Below are positions 20,464 through 28,915 of a DNA stretch of 64,000 bases, in pieces; positions within the stretch are counted from its first letter, which is position 1; every line of letters begins with the position of its first letter. The DNA comes from an uncultured Lachnospiraceae bacterium (GTDB lineage: Bacteria > Bacillota > Clostridia > Lachnospirales > Lachnospiraceae), in the NCBI GenBank assembly GCA_949840915.1, contig CATKXY010000008.1, forward strand, positions 1-64,000. Direction: 5' to 3'. A program made the translations under genes and the position numbers. The notes under the pieces were generated by a model, which did not search any database, was not told where the DNA came from, and worked only from the letters and a program-made list of their open reading frames with translations.

Positions 20464-22155
20464 ATGGAAAAGTGGAAGACAGATCTGTTTAAAGTTTATG
20501 GAAGTAAGGCATATGTGTTGCTTTTATCCCTTGTCGCTGCCTGCGGTTACGGTTTTAAGATCGCTCACCCGGCGATGGGGATTGACGATACACCCTATGC
20601 CTGGTATTTTAAGGAGGGTCTGGCGCCTGTGGTGGGGCGCTGGGTCCTGTTTGTGTTAAATAAAGTAGTGCATCTGGCAGATTTTGCCCCCTTCCTGACG
20701 GACTTTGCCGCAGTGCTGTTCATGATGCTGGCGGTGACGGTATGGGGGCTGTTGTTTTATTCCATTCTGGGAGACAGGCTGCCGCGTTATGGCTATTGGA
20801 TTTTTTCCTGTGTATTTCTGACCTGTCCTCTCATTGCGGAGGTCTTTACCTATTTTCTGCACAACGGGATTGCCATTGGTTATCTGAGCTGTGGCGTGAG
20901 TCTGTGTCTGATGCGGGAGGGATTCAATCGTGCGGGAGGCAAAAAGAGCAGGCCGGCGGAAGCATTTCGCGCTTTTGCTTTGGCGGCGGCAGCTCTCACG
21001 GTTTCCATGGGCTGTTATGAATCCTTTATGATCGTGTGGCTGGTGGGGATTCTGCTGATGCTTTTGACAGAGCGGCTGGCGGGAGTGCGCATTGCGGTTT
21101 TGAAGAGTCTGTTGACGGCTGCCGTGACAGCGCTTGCAGCCATGATATTGCGCAGTGTGATCCTGAAGCTTGTGATGGCAGTATTCGGTCTGGATTATCT
21201 GAGAGACGAAGCCGTCCAGCGTTCTGTGACGGAGCTTCTGGGATGGATGGTCAAGCCCGGTGCCGGTGCGGAGTTTGCCATGGCGCTTAAGCGGATCTTT
21301 GTGATGTATGGCGTGTTTGCCTACGCTTATCTTCCGGTCAGGATCTTTGTGCTGGCCGCGGCGGTGATGGTCTTGTACGCTTTGTGGCGCAGCATTCGCC
21401 TGAGGGATTGCTGGATCTTGCCGCTGACCTTTGGCGCTTTCATCGCGGCATTTCTGCTGGCAGTGGTGGAGGGGAAGGCCACGCTGTATCGCTCGGCGCA
21501 GTTTTTACCCTTGATCTGCGGATACGGGATGCTGATCGCCTCCTGGGCTGTGCAGAGCTTTGTCCGGACCCGCAGGCAGAGAGACGGAGGCAGACTGCGG
21601 GTGATTGCAGAGCGGGGAAGCCGCGGATTGCTGCTACTGGCCGCGGCAGTGATCATCTGGAATCAATGCACGGATCTGAACCGCTGGTTTTATGTGGATT
21701 ATCGGAAATATGAGTATGCGAAGGAGTATACTGCACAGGTGGCGGCGGAGCTGGAGAAAAATTTTGATACCTCCAAGCCTGTGGTATTCACGGGGCAGTG
21801 GGAAAATCCCCGGAGTCTGGTTCAGGACGCCTATGTGCAGTACAATTCGGATACCTTTTACAAAATGAAGCGTATTGCGGATCTGGTGGACGATCAGCTT
21901 CTGGAGAAGTTCAATCGGGAGTATGGAGTGTGGGTGGCCCAGACGCCGTCCCTGTCGGTGATCAGCTGGGGCAAGTATGCCTTTGACAACGACGAGGAGC
22001 TGGTGAGATTCATGCAGTTCCATGGCCATGAGATCAAACCGCTGAAGGACAATTCCCGCTACGACGAGGCGGAGCAGTATTCGCTGGATCTGCCCGGTTT
22101 TCCTGCAGAAGGTTCCATTGTCGACAGGGGAGACTATATCATCGTACATTTTTAA
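20464..22155 (+). CDS. GtrII-like polytopic glucosyltransferase
   Basis: The product is about 563 residues from ATG 20464 (MEKWKTDLF). Earlier in-frame starts exist, but a promoter -10 box lies in that stretch. There are about 10-11 transmembrane helices and a C-terminal extracytoplasmic domain of roughly 130 residues. The first loop contains GIDDTPYAWYF and VVGRWVLF, matching the acidic-loop-plus-RW pattern of the Glucos_trans_II family and of the paralogue at 34420. Family members move glucose from polyprenyl-phosphate glucose to a surface glycan outside the membrane. A GtrB donor synthase is encoded at 35992. Acceptor is unknown. Confidence 0.75.
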   Translation: MEKWKTDLFKVYGSKAYVLLLSLVAACGYGFKIAHPAMGIDDTPYAWYFKEGLAPVVGRWVLFVLNKVVHLADFAPFLTDFAAVLFMMLAVTVWGLLFYSILGDRLPRYGYWIFSCVFLTCPLIAEVFTYFLHNGIAIGYLSCGVSLCLMREGFNRAGGKKSRPAEAFRAFALAAAALTVSMGCYESFMIVWLVGILLMLLTERLAGVRIAVLKSLLTAAVTALAAMILRSVILKLVMAVFGLDYLRDEAVQRSVTELLGWMVKPGAGAEFAMALKRIFVMYGVFAYAYLPVRIFVLAAAVMVLYALWRSIRLRDCWILPLTFGAFIAAFLLAVVEGKATLYRSAQFLPLICGYGMLIASWAVQSFVRTRRQRDGGRLRVIAERGSRGLLLLAAAVIIWNQCTDLNRWFYVDYRKYEYAKEYTAQVAAELEKNFDTSKPVVFTGQWENPRSLVQDAYVQYNSDTFYKMKRIADLVDDQLLEKFNREYGVWVAQTPSLSVISWGKYAFDNDEELVRFMQFHGHEIKPLKDNSRYDEAEQYSLDLPGFPAEGSIVDRGDYIIVHF

Positions 22156-22222
22156 CGACTTATTTACAGCAGCCTGTTCTCGGCGATGGGAAGAGGCGTC
22201 ATGACATGAGAGAGGCGGATTT

Positions 22223-24043
22223 ATGACAGGAAAAGTCGCCGGATGGATGGAACGTCTTCACAATATCATAAAGAAAACAGACGGCCTGCCCCTATGGTGG
22301 GTCGGTCTTTTATTGTTCTGTATCGTTATCGGTCCCAATCTGCTTTTGGGGGAGGGCAGCGTCTTTACCATCCATGACCAACTGGATGAATCCATGATGA
22401 ACTATGTCCTCACGGCCAGACATCCGGGGGAGGGGATCATCCCGGAGATGCTTTGCGGTGTCAATGCAAGCGGGCTTGCGCCCTCGGCCGTTCTGTTTGT
22501 GCCCCTGTACCGTCTGTTACCGCCCTTTTATGCATTTTTGTGCACCTATAGTCTGCTGGTTCTGGGCGGCTTTCTGGGGATGTATCTGACAGTGCGGGAG
22601 CTGACGGGCAGCAGTATTCTGGCAGTGGCTGCGGCAGGTCTGTTTTGTATGCTGCCGCTCTACCCCGTCTACGGCTTCTCTCAGATGGGCATACCCTTGA
22701 TCCTCTATGCATTCCTCTGCCTCTGTCAAACGAAACGGATTCCCATTGCTTTAGCACTGACAGCAGTATTCGGCCTCACCAGTCACCTGGTCTACACCGG
22801 CTATGCAGTGCTGGGGCTATGGCTGCTCGCGCTGGCAGCCATGGCCCTGCACAGGAAAATCGGCAAGTATGCCGGCAGGCAAACCCTCAAATGGACGCTT
22901 GCGGGATTTATCCTGTTATTATCGGTTTATCTGCTGACGAATCTGAGTCTGATCACAGAGATTCTGTTCGGAAAATCTGTGAATGGACAGGCTGCTTATG
23001 TGAGCCACCGGGAGGAGATGGTAAACGGAGCCATGTCTTTTGCAAGAGCTGTGAGAGACATGTTTATGAGCAGCGGCCAGCATGCGTTCACCTACCATGG
23101 GAAGCTGATCCTGCCCATAGGATTGTCTCTGATCCTGGGCGGAATATTCTTCCGAAAATTCAATCGTCAGGCCAGGGTACAGTATCTGACTGCACTGAGC
23201 GGCATGGCAGTACTGTTTTTCATTGCGGTATTCTATGGCGTGTGCAAATCCGGTCCGGTGACGGCATGGAAGAACAGTATCACCGGATTTTTGCACTATT
23301 TTCAGATGGAGCGTTTTTACTGGCTATATCCCGCGGGATGGTATCTGGAATTCGCCATGGCCGCCTCGTTCTGGTGGACCATGGGCAGGGAGCTGAAGCA
23401 TCCGGCCTCATATAAAAAAGCCATTTTAAGTCTTCCGGTTCAGTGTGCGGTGATTGCTCTTGTACTGATTCCCACGGCGGACACGGTGCTGCACAATTCC
23501 GATTTTTACAGGAATGTGAATCAAAAGAATAACGGTTCGGGTATCACCGGTTATATTTCATGGGAAAGCTATTATTCAGAGGAACTGATGGAGCGGCTTG
23601 AACAGGCTATCGGCAGAAAGATGTCGGACTATCGCGTCGCGCATCTGGGCATCAGCCCCGCGCCCTCTCTGATGCACGGTTTTTACACAGTGGACGGTTA
23701 CTCCAACAACTATGCTCTGGAGTACAAGCATGCCTTTCGCCGCGTGATCGCGGCGGAGCTTGACAAGAGCCCGGAAACCGCAGTGTATTTTGATAAATGG
23801 GGAAACCGCTGTTATCTCTTTAACTCGCTTACGGGCAATTACTGGATGCTGCAAAAAGGCAGCGGCGTGGTGTATGAGGGACTTGAATTCGATATGCAGG
23901 CCCTGAGGGACCTGGGCTGCGAATACCTCTTCTCGGGCGGAGAAATTGCGGACGCGGATCGAATGGGACTAAGCCTGATGGGCTATTTCGACACAGAAGA
24001 CTCCTATTGGGGTATCTGGCTATATGCCCTGACACAGGAGTAA
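22223..24043 (+). CDS. DUF6044-like polytopic membrane protein, putative GT-C glycosyltransferase
   Basis: The product is 606 residues from ATG 22223, with GAGAGGCGG upstream. There are about 12 transmembrane helices and an extracytoplasmic C-terminal domain. The first outside loop has TIHDQLDESMMNYVL, where acidic residues in a GT-C enzyme would bind metal or donor. The C-terminal domain has DGYSNNYALEYKHAF and WGNRCYLFN. The paralogue at 39402 has the same blocks (YHDQLDGEMIAYLL, DGYSNNYSLEYKH, WGNRCYLF). I assign it to the DUF6044/YkoS-like group by this resemblance; the sugar and acceptor are unknown. Confidence 0.65.
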   Translation: MTGKVAGWMERLHNIIKKTDGLPLWWVGLLLFCIVIGPNLLLGEGSVFTIHDQLDESMMNYVLTARHPGEGIIPEMLCGVNASGLAPSAVLFVPLYRLLPPFYAFLCTYSLLVLGGFLGMYLTVRELTGSSILAVAAAGLFCMLPLYPVYGFSQMGIPLILYAFLCLCQTKRIPIALALTAVFGLTSHLVYTGYAVLGLWLLALAAMALHRKIGKYAGRQTLKWTLAGFILLLSVYLLTNLSLITEILFGKSVNGQAAYVSHREEMVNGAMSFARAVRDMFMSSGQHAFTYHGKLILPIGLSLILGGIFFRKFNRQARVQYLTALSGMAVLFFIAVFYGVCKSGPVTAWKNSITGFLHYFQMERFYWLYPAGWYLEFAMAASFWWTMGRELKHPASYKKAILSLPVQCAVIALVLIPTADTVLHNSDFYRNVNQKNNGSGITGYISWESYYSEELMERLEQAIGRKMSDYRVAHLGISPAPSLMHGFYTVDGYSNNYALEYKHAFRRVIAAELDKSPETAVYFDKWGNRCYLFNSLTGNYWMLQKGSGVVYEGLEFDMQALRDLGCEYLFSGGEIADADRMGLSLMGYFDTEDSYWGIWLYALTQE

Positions 24044-24151
24044 AGCGCCGTCACAGAGAACGCTATGGTGGTATTTCAGGCAAAATTGCGGCGAGATTCT
24101 TGCGCTTTTCTTAATTTTATGGAGGTTTTTCCTGAATATTGGGAGGAAAAT

Positions 24152-24180
24152 TTTACTAAGAGGCAAAGATGTGGTACAAT
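24152..24180 (+). promoter_or_regulatory. Candidate promoter of the Pse/nonulosonate block
   Basis: TTTACT at 24152-24157 and TACAAT at 24175-24180 have 17-base spacing. It lies in the 171-base gap between the DUF6044-like gene and the GT52-like gene, about 35 bases before the start codon. Confidence 0.5.
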
Positions 24181-24214
24181 AAAGGCTAAATTCAAAAGGC
24201 AGCAGGCGAGACGG

Positions 24215-25384
24215 ATGAGCGAAAACAGGAACAAGGATCATGGAAACAATAAAAATAATACGAAGACCAAGGACAGGATCTATGTCTGCCATACCTATTA
24301 TCATGTGTATGTAACCTTTTTGAAGGAGCTGAAGCTCCCCCGCAGTAAAAGGGGAGGAGCGACGCTTGTGCTCTCAAAGATGTCCTGTAACTTTGAGAAT
24401 CTCAAGGAGCGGGTGGAGAGCACGGGACTGTTTGCCGGGGTATTGGAATTTGACGAGAAAAATGAGAACTGTTTTCCGGAGCTGGTCAGACTGAGAAAGG
24501 ATCCGGCAGGTAAATCAGCCGGAGGGTTTCTGGGCAATCTGTTCAGGCGCATCCGTTTTACCAGGCGTTATGCCGCGCTGCAGGAACCGTATATCCCTGT
24601 GGATTTTAAGGAGTATGGGGATGTTTATGTCTACTGTGACTCCGATCCCATAGGGTACTATCTGAACCAAAGACGGATTCCCTATCACGCGCTGGAGGAC
24701 GGGCTGAATTGTCTGAAGAATTTTGATGCGGCGCGATATGACAACAGAGGGCATTTCGGATTGAAGGCCTTTTTGTCCCGCCGTCTCAATCTGATCTTTG
24801 TGCAGAACGGATACGGCAAGTATTGTCTGGACATGGAGGTCAACGATATATCTGCGATCCAGTATCCCTGCCCCCGCTATCTTGAGGAGCCCAGGCAGGC
24901 GCTGGTGGATAGGCTGACGGAGGAGGACAAGCAGATCATCCTGCAGGCATTTATCAGGGACAGAGAGAAGCTGGAACGCCAGATCCGGGAGAGCAGCGAG
25001 GTGGGAGACAAGATCCTGATCCTGACGGATCCCTTATGCACGTTGGACGTACGGGAGAGGATATTCAGAGATATCATCAGGATGTACGAGTCCGAGGGCA
25101 CGATCTTCCTAAAGCCGCATCCGAGAGATGAGCTTGACTATCAGACGCTGTTTGGCGAATATCCGCAGTTTGACGCCACCGTACCCATGGAAATGCTGAA
25201 CTTTTTCCCGGGACTCCGATTTCGGAAGGTGGTGGCCGTGCTCACGGAGATCAAGGCCATTCGGTTTGCGGATGAGGTGGTGCGGCTGGGAGAGGATTTT
25301 ATGGACGCCTATGAAGACCCCCTGATTCACAGGCAGAACGAGCAGGTGGGCATTACACGGCGAAAAGATACTTCCGGCCAGTAA
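24215..25384 (+). CDS. Putative GT52-type sialyltransferase-like glycosyltransferase
   Basis: The product is 389 residues from ATG 24215; the frame extends upstream to 24065 through the promoter region. It begins with a soluble N-terminal domain (RIYVCHTYYHVYVTFLKEL), as in lipooligosaccharide sialyltransferases where a strand-loop with His is followed by the donor domain. It later contains ILILTDPL and FLKPHPRDELDY; the KPHPRD block matches the HP motif of GT52 and polysialyltransferase GT-B enzymes. It heads the gene block that makes a CMP-activated nonulosonic acid, so transfer of that sugar is a reasonable role. Family assignment is by motif and context only. Confidence 0.6.
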   Translation: MSENRNKDHGNNKNNTKTKDRIYVCHTYYHVYVTFLKELKLPRSKRGGATLVLSKMSCNFENLKERVESTGLFAGVLEFDEKNENCFPELVRLRKDPAGKSAGGFLGNLFRRIRFTRRYAALQEPYIPVDFKEYGDVYVYCDSDPIGYYLNQRRIPYHALEDGLNCLKNFDAARYDNRGHFGLKAFLSRRLNLIFVQNGYGKYCLDMEVNDISAIQYPCPRYLEEPRQALVDRLTEEDKQIILQAFIRDREKLERQIRESSEVGDKILILTDPLCTLDVRERIFRDIIRMYESEGTIFLKPHPRDELDYQTLFGEYPQFDATVPMEMLNFFPGLRFRKVVAVLTEIKAIRFADEVVRLGEDFMDAYEDPLIHRQNEQVGITRRKDTSGQ

Positions 25385-25402
25385 AGTACATGAGGTGTGA
25401 GA

Positions 25403-27151
25403 ATGTTGCAGATTATAAAGAAGCTTCAGATCTTGTTGGATAAAAAACAGAAGCGCACCATGGCGGGACTGATGGTCCTCATGGTGATCGGAGCCTTTTT
25501 ACAGACCGCCGGGGTGGGACTATTGGTGCAGGTGGTCAATATTGTCATAGACCCTTCGGCCGTGCAGAACAGCCGGATTGCTTCATGGGTCTATGAGCTT
25601 TTTGGCAGTCCCGACTATGAGCGCTTTGCGGTGAGCATCATGGCGCTGCTGATCGCAACCTTTGTGGTAAAGAATGTTTTTTTGTTCGTTCAGCAGAAGC
25701 TGACCTTCGCGTTTGTCTACACCAATCAGTTCCGTACCTCCGAGCGCATGATGTGTAATTATCTGCGCAGGAGCTACGAGTTTTATCTGAACGCGGACAC
25801 CGCAGTGGTGCAGCGGAGCATCACATCGGATGTGAACAATATGTATGCGTTGATTCTGGCACTTCTGCAGATGATGTCCGACGGGGTGGTGTCTTTCTTT
25901 ATCATTGTCTATTGTTTTGTCACCAACGGAACGATGACCGTACTTCTGGCCGTGGTAATGCTGGTATTGATGTTCGGTGTGAAGGTGGTGTTAAAGCCCG
26001 TCATGTATAAGGCGGGGAAGGATAATCAGGATTATTACAGCAGTCTGTTCAAGTGGATCTCCCAGACGGTGCAGGGAATCAAGGAAGTAAAGATTGCCGG
26101 CAAAGAACAGTATTTTGTAAATGAGTACAAAAAATGCGGGCAGGGGTATGTAAACGCCGTGCAGCGCTACAGTTTGTATAACAATATCCCGAAGCTGCTC
26201 ATCGAGGCGGCCTGTGTGGCCACCATGGTGGGATATATGATCTATCTGGTGGTGACGGGGGTGCCGACCGAGAATATGCTCACCGTGTTTTCCACTTTGG
26301 CGGCCGCGGCCTTTATTCTGCTGCCCTGTGTGAACCGGATCAACAATCAGATGAATTCCATCGCTTATTTCGAGCCCTTCTTTATGGGAGTCAGCGACAA
26401 TCTTCAGGACGAGATCAGCGGAGAGAAGGTGGATATGTCCTTCGCCACCGACGAGGAGGAAAAGCTTCCCGTTAAGCAGGCCATTGAATTAAAGGATATC
26501 ACTTACGCTTATCCGGGCACGGACAGACTGATCTTTGACCATGCCGGGCTAACGGTTCCCGTTGGTTCCTCGGTGGGTATCGTGGGAACCTCCGGGGCGG
26601 GCAAGAGCACGGTGGTGGATATTCTGCTGGGTCTTTTGCAGGTAAAGAGCGGCGTGGTGCTGGCGGACGGTGTGGACACCCGGACGCAGTATCGCAAGTG
26701 GCTGAAAAATGTGGGTTATATCCCCCAGATGATTTTTATGCTGGACGATACCATCCGGCGGAACGTGGCCTTCGGGGTGCCGGAGGACAAAATCGATGAG
26801 GAGCGTCTCTGGGAGGTTCTGCGGGAGGCGCAGTTGGATGAGTTTATCAGGACTCTGCCGGAAGGACTGGACACAGGGATCGGCGAGCGGGGCATCCGGC
26901 TCTCCGGCGGACAGCGTCAGCGCATCGGCATTGCCCGGGCGCTCTACAACAATCCCGAAGTACTGATTCTGGATGAGGCCACCTCTGCGCTGGACAATGA
27001 CACGGAAGCCGCCATCATGGAGTCCATTAACAGGCTGCACGGGAGAAAGACTCTGATCATCATTGCGCACAGACTGCAGACCATTGAAAAATGCGATCTG
27101 GTGTATCGCGTGGAGGACGGGAAGGCAGTGATCGAAAGGGGCAGTTTATAG
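25403..27151 (+). CDS. ABC transporter with fused permease and ATPase (PglK/MsbA-like flippase)
   Basis: The product is 582 residues from ATG 25403, with GAGGTG 6 bases upstream; an in-frame GTG at 25397 is inside that ribosome site. The N-terminal half has about six transmembrane helices. The C-terminal ATPase has GTSGAGKST (Walker A), LSGGQRQRIGIARAL (signature), and VLILDEATSALD (Walker B), followed by the His switch IIAHRLQT. This half-transporter layout matches lipid-linked oligosaccharide flippases such as PglK. In this position it may flip a lipid-linked glycan made by the neighbouring GT2 and GT52-like enzymes. Confidence 0.85.
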   Translation: MLQIIKKLQILLDKKQKRTMAGLMVLMVIGAFLQTAGVGLLVQVVNIVIDPSAVQNSRIASWVYELFGSPDYERFAVSIMALLIATFVVKNVFLFVQQKLTFAFVYTNQFRTSERMMCNYLRRSYEFYLNADTAVVQRSITSDVNNMYALILALLQMMSDGVVSFFIIVYCFVTNGTMTVLLAVVMLVLMFGVKVVLKPVMYKAGKDNQDYYSSLFKWISQTVQGIKEVKIAGKEQYFVNEYKKCGQGYVNAVQRYSLYNNIPKLLIEAACVATMVGYMIYLVVTGVPTENMLTVFSTLAAAAFILLPCVNRINNQMNSIAYFEPFFMGVSDNLQDEISGEKVDMSFATDEEEKLPVKQAIELKDITYAYPGTDRLIFDHAGLTVPVGSSVGIVGTSGAGKSTVVDILLGLLQVKSGVVLADGVDTRTQYRKWLKNVGYIPQMIFMLDDTIRRNVAFGVPEDKIDEERLWEVLREAQLDEFIRTLPEGLDTGIGERGIRLSGGQRQRIGIARALYNNPEVLILDEATSALDNDTEAAIMESINRLHGRKTLIIIAHRLQTIEKCDLVYRVEDGKAVIERGSL

Positions 27152-27152
27152 A

Positions 27153-28226
27153 ATGGTACGTCTGAGTGTTATCGTGCCTGTCTACAACATGGCATCCGGT
27201 GGAAAACTTAATTATTGCATGGATTCTCTGACGGGCCAGACGCTGGCCCGATCCGACTATGAGATCATTGCGGTGGACGACGCCTCCACAGACAATTCGC
27301 TGGAGATTCTGCGCGATTATGAGCGAAAGCATCCGGGGCTTGTAAAGGTCATACATTATGAGCGAAACAGGCGTCAGGGCGGAGCCAAGAACGAGGGTCT
27401 GAGGGCCGCATCGGGAGAGTGGATCGGTTTTATCGACAGCGATGACTGGGTGACGCCGGACTATTATGAGAAGCTTTTGAGGCGGGCACAGGAGACCGGG
27501 GCCGATATGGTGGGATGCGACTACAGCTTGGTGCGGGAACACACCATGGCGGTGGGACAGGTGGTGCAGAACAACACCCCGGACCAGACCGGTGAGCTGA
27601 ATGAGGAGAAGCACAGAAAGCTTCTGATGCGTCCCGGCAGTATGGTGCTTAAGATCTATAAACATGAGATCATCAGGGAGCATCATCTGAGCTTTCCCGA
27701 GGGGATCTTTTATGAGGACAATTGTGCAGGGCCGCTGTGGTCCCTGTATTTCACCCGGTTTGAGCGGGTGGAGGAGCCCCTGTATTATTACTATCAGCAC
27801 GATGTCTCAACCGTGCATCACATCACGGAGGAGAAGTGCAGAGATCGGATGAAGGCTGCGGAGCTTTTGTATGGGGAATGCAAAATGCGGGGATTCCTGG
27901 ATGCGTACTATGCGGAGATCGAGTACCGTTTCAGCGAGCTGTATTATGTGATCACGCTGTTTTCCTATCTGTCGGGAGTCCGGCATCCGAAGCTGTCCTT
28001 TGTGAAAGAGTTAAAAAGAGGCGTCAGGGAGCGTTTTCCGGGATTCCGAGCCAACCGGTATTACAGACAGTTTACCGGTGGGGAGGAGCAGCGGCTGATT
28101 GCCATGCAGGCGGAGTCGGATCTGAAATTTTTCTGGTATTACCGGATCAAATTATGCATCCGGCGGCTCAAGCTTCGTATGCGGCAGAGGAAGGGAGCGG
28201 ACAATGGAGCGAAAGACGGAATATAA
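27153..28226 (+). CDS. Family 2 glycosyltransferase
   Basis: The product is 357 residues; its ATG is one base after the flippase stop. It has GT-A features: LSVIVPVYNMA, VDDASTDNS for the nucleotide, GGAKNEGL, and FIDSDDWV carrying the metal-binding DxD-type acidic pair. No transmembrane helix is evident, so it works at the cytoplasmic face. Donor sugar cannot be told. Its last 23 bases overlap the start of the PseF-like gene. Confidence 0.88.
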   Translation: MVRLSVIVPVYNMASGGKLNYCMDSLTGQTLARSDYEIIAVDDASTDNSLEILRDYERKHPGLVKVIHYERNRRQGGAKNEGLRAASGEWIGFIDSDDWVTPDYYEKLLRRAQETGADMVGCDYSLVREHTMAVGQVVQNNTPDQTGELNEEKHRKLLMRPGSMVLKIYKHEIIREHHLSFPEGIFYEDNCAGPLWSLYFTRFERVEEPLYYYYQHDVSTVHHITEEKCRDRMKAAELLYGECKMRGFLDAYYAEIEYRFSELYYVITLFSYLSGVRHPKLSFVKELKRGVRERFPGFRANRYYRQFTGGEEQRLIAMQAESDLKFFWYYRIKLCIRRLKLRMRQRKGADNGAKDGI

Positions 28227-28914
28227 AAGAATTGCGATCATAACGGCCCGGGGAGGCAGCAAGCGCATACCCGGGAAAAATATCAGGGAATTCTGCGGGA
28301 AGCCGATTCTGGCCTATTCCATTCAGGCGGCGCTGGAGTCGGGAATCTTTCATACGGTGATGGTGTCAACGGACGATGAAAAGATTGCGCAGGTGGCCGT
28401 GCAGTACGGCGCGGAGGTGCCCTTTTACAGGAGTGCGGAGACGGCGGGCGACTTTGCCACCACGAACGATGTGCTGCTGGAGGTGCTGGCGGAATACGAA
28501 AAGAGGGGACAGCATTTTGACACGGGGGTGTGCATCTATCCTACAGCGCCCTTTGTGACGGCAGAGAAGCTGAAACGCGCGGTGGAGAAGCTGGAGGACA
28601 GCGATGCGGACACTCTGATTCCTGTGGTGGCGTTTTCTTATCCGCCCCAGCGCGCCATGATCGTGGAGAATGACAGACTGGTATTTGAATATCCGGAGTA
28701 TCTGGACAGCCGTTCGCAGGATCTGGTACCCCATTATCATGACGTAGGACAGTTTTATGTGTTCTGCACAAAAGCATATCAGATAAACCGAAAGCTTATG
28801 GTGGGCAATATTCTGCCCATGGTGGTATCCGAGCTTGAAGTGCAGGATATCGACAATCAGACAGACTGGGAGATCGCTGAGATAAAATACAGGCTGATGA
28901 GGCAGGGTGATTGA
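28204..28914 (+). CDS. pseF: Pseudaminic acid cytidylyltransferase (PseF-like)
   Basis: The product is 236 residues, with AAGGGAG upstream of ATG 28204. It has the CMP-sugar synthetase P-loop-like start ITARGGSKRIPGKN, then FCGKPILAYSI, VSTDDEKIAQVA, YPTAPFVTAEKL and a Pse-type block with SYPPQRAM and HDVGQFYVF. The SxxYPxQR and HDxGQFY strings favour PseF over NeuA, which has different residues there. It activates pseudaminic acid (or a close relative) as CMP-sugar in the cytoplasm. Confidence 0.85.
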   Translation: MERKTEYKRIAIITARGGSKRIPGKNIREFCGKPILAYSIQAALESGIFHTVMVSTDDEKIAQVAVQYGAEVPFYRSAETAGDFATTNDVLLEVLAEYEKRGQHFDTGVCIYPTAPFVTAEKLKRAVEKLEDSDADTLIPVVAFSYPPQRAMIVENDRLVFEYPEYLDSRSQDLVPHYHDVGQFYVFCTKAYQINRKLMVGNILPMVVSELEVQDIDNQTDWEIAEIKYRLMRQGD

Positions 28915-28915
28915 C

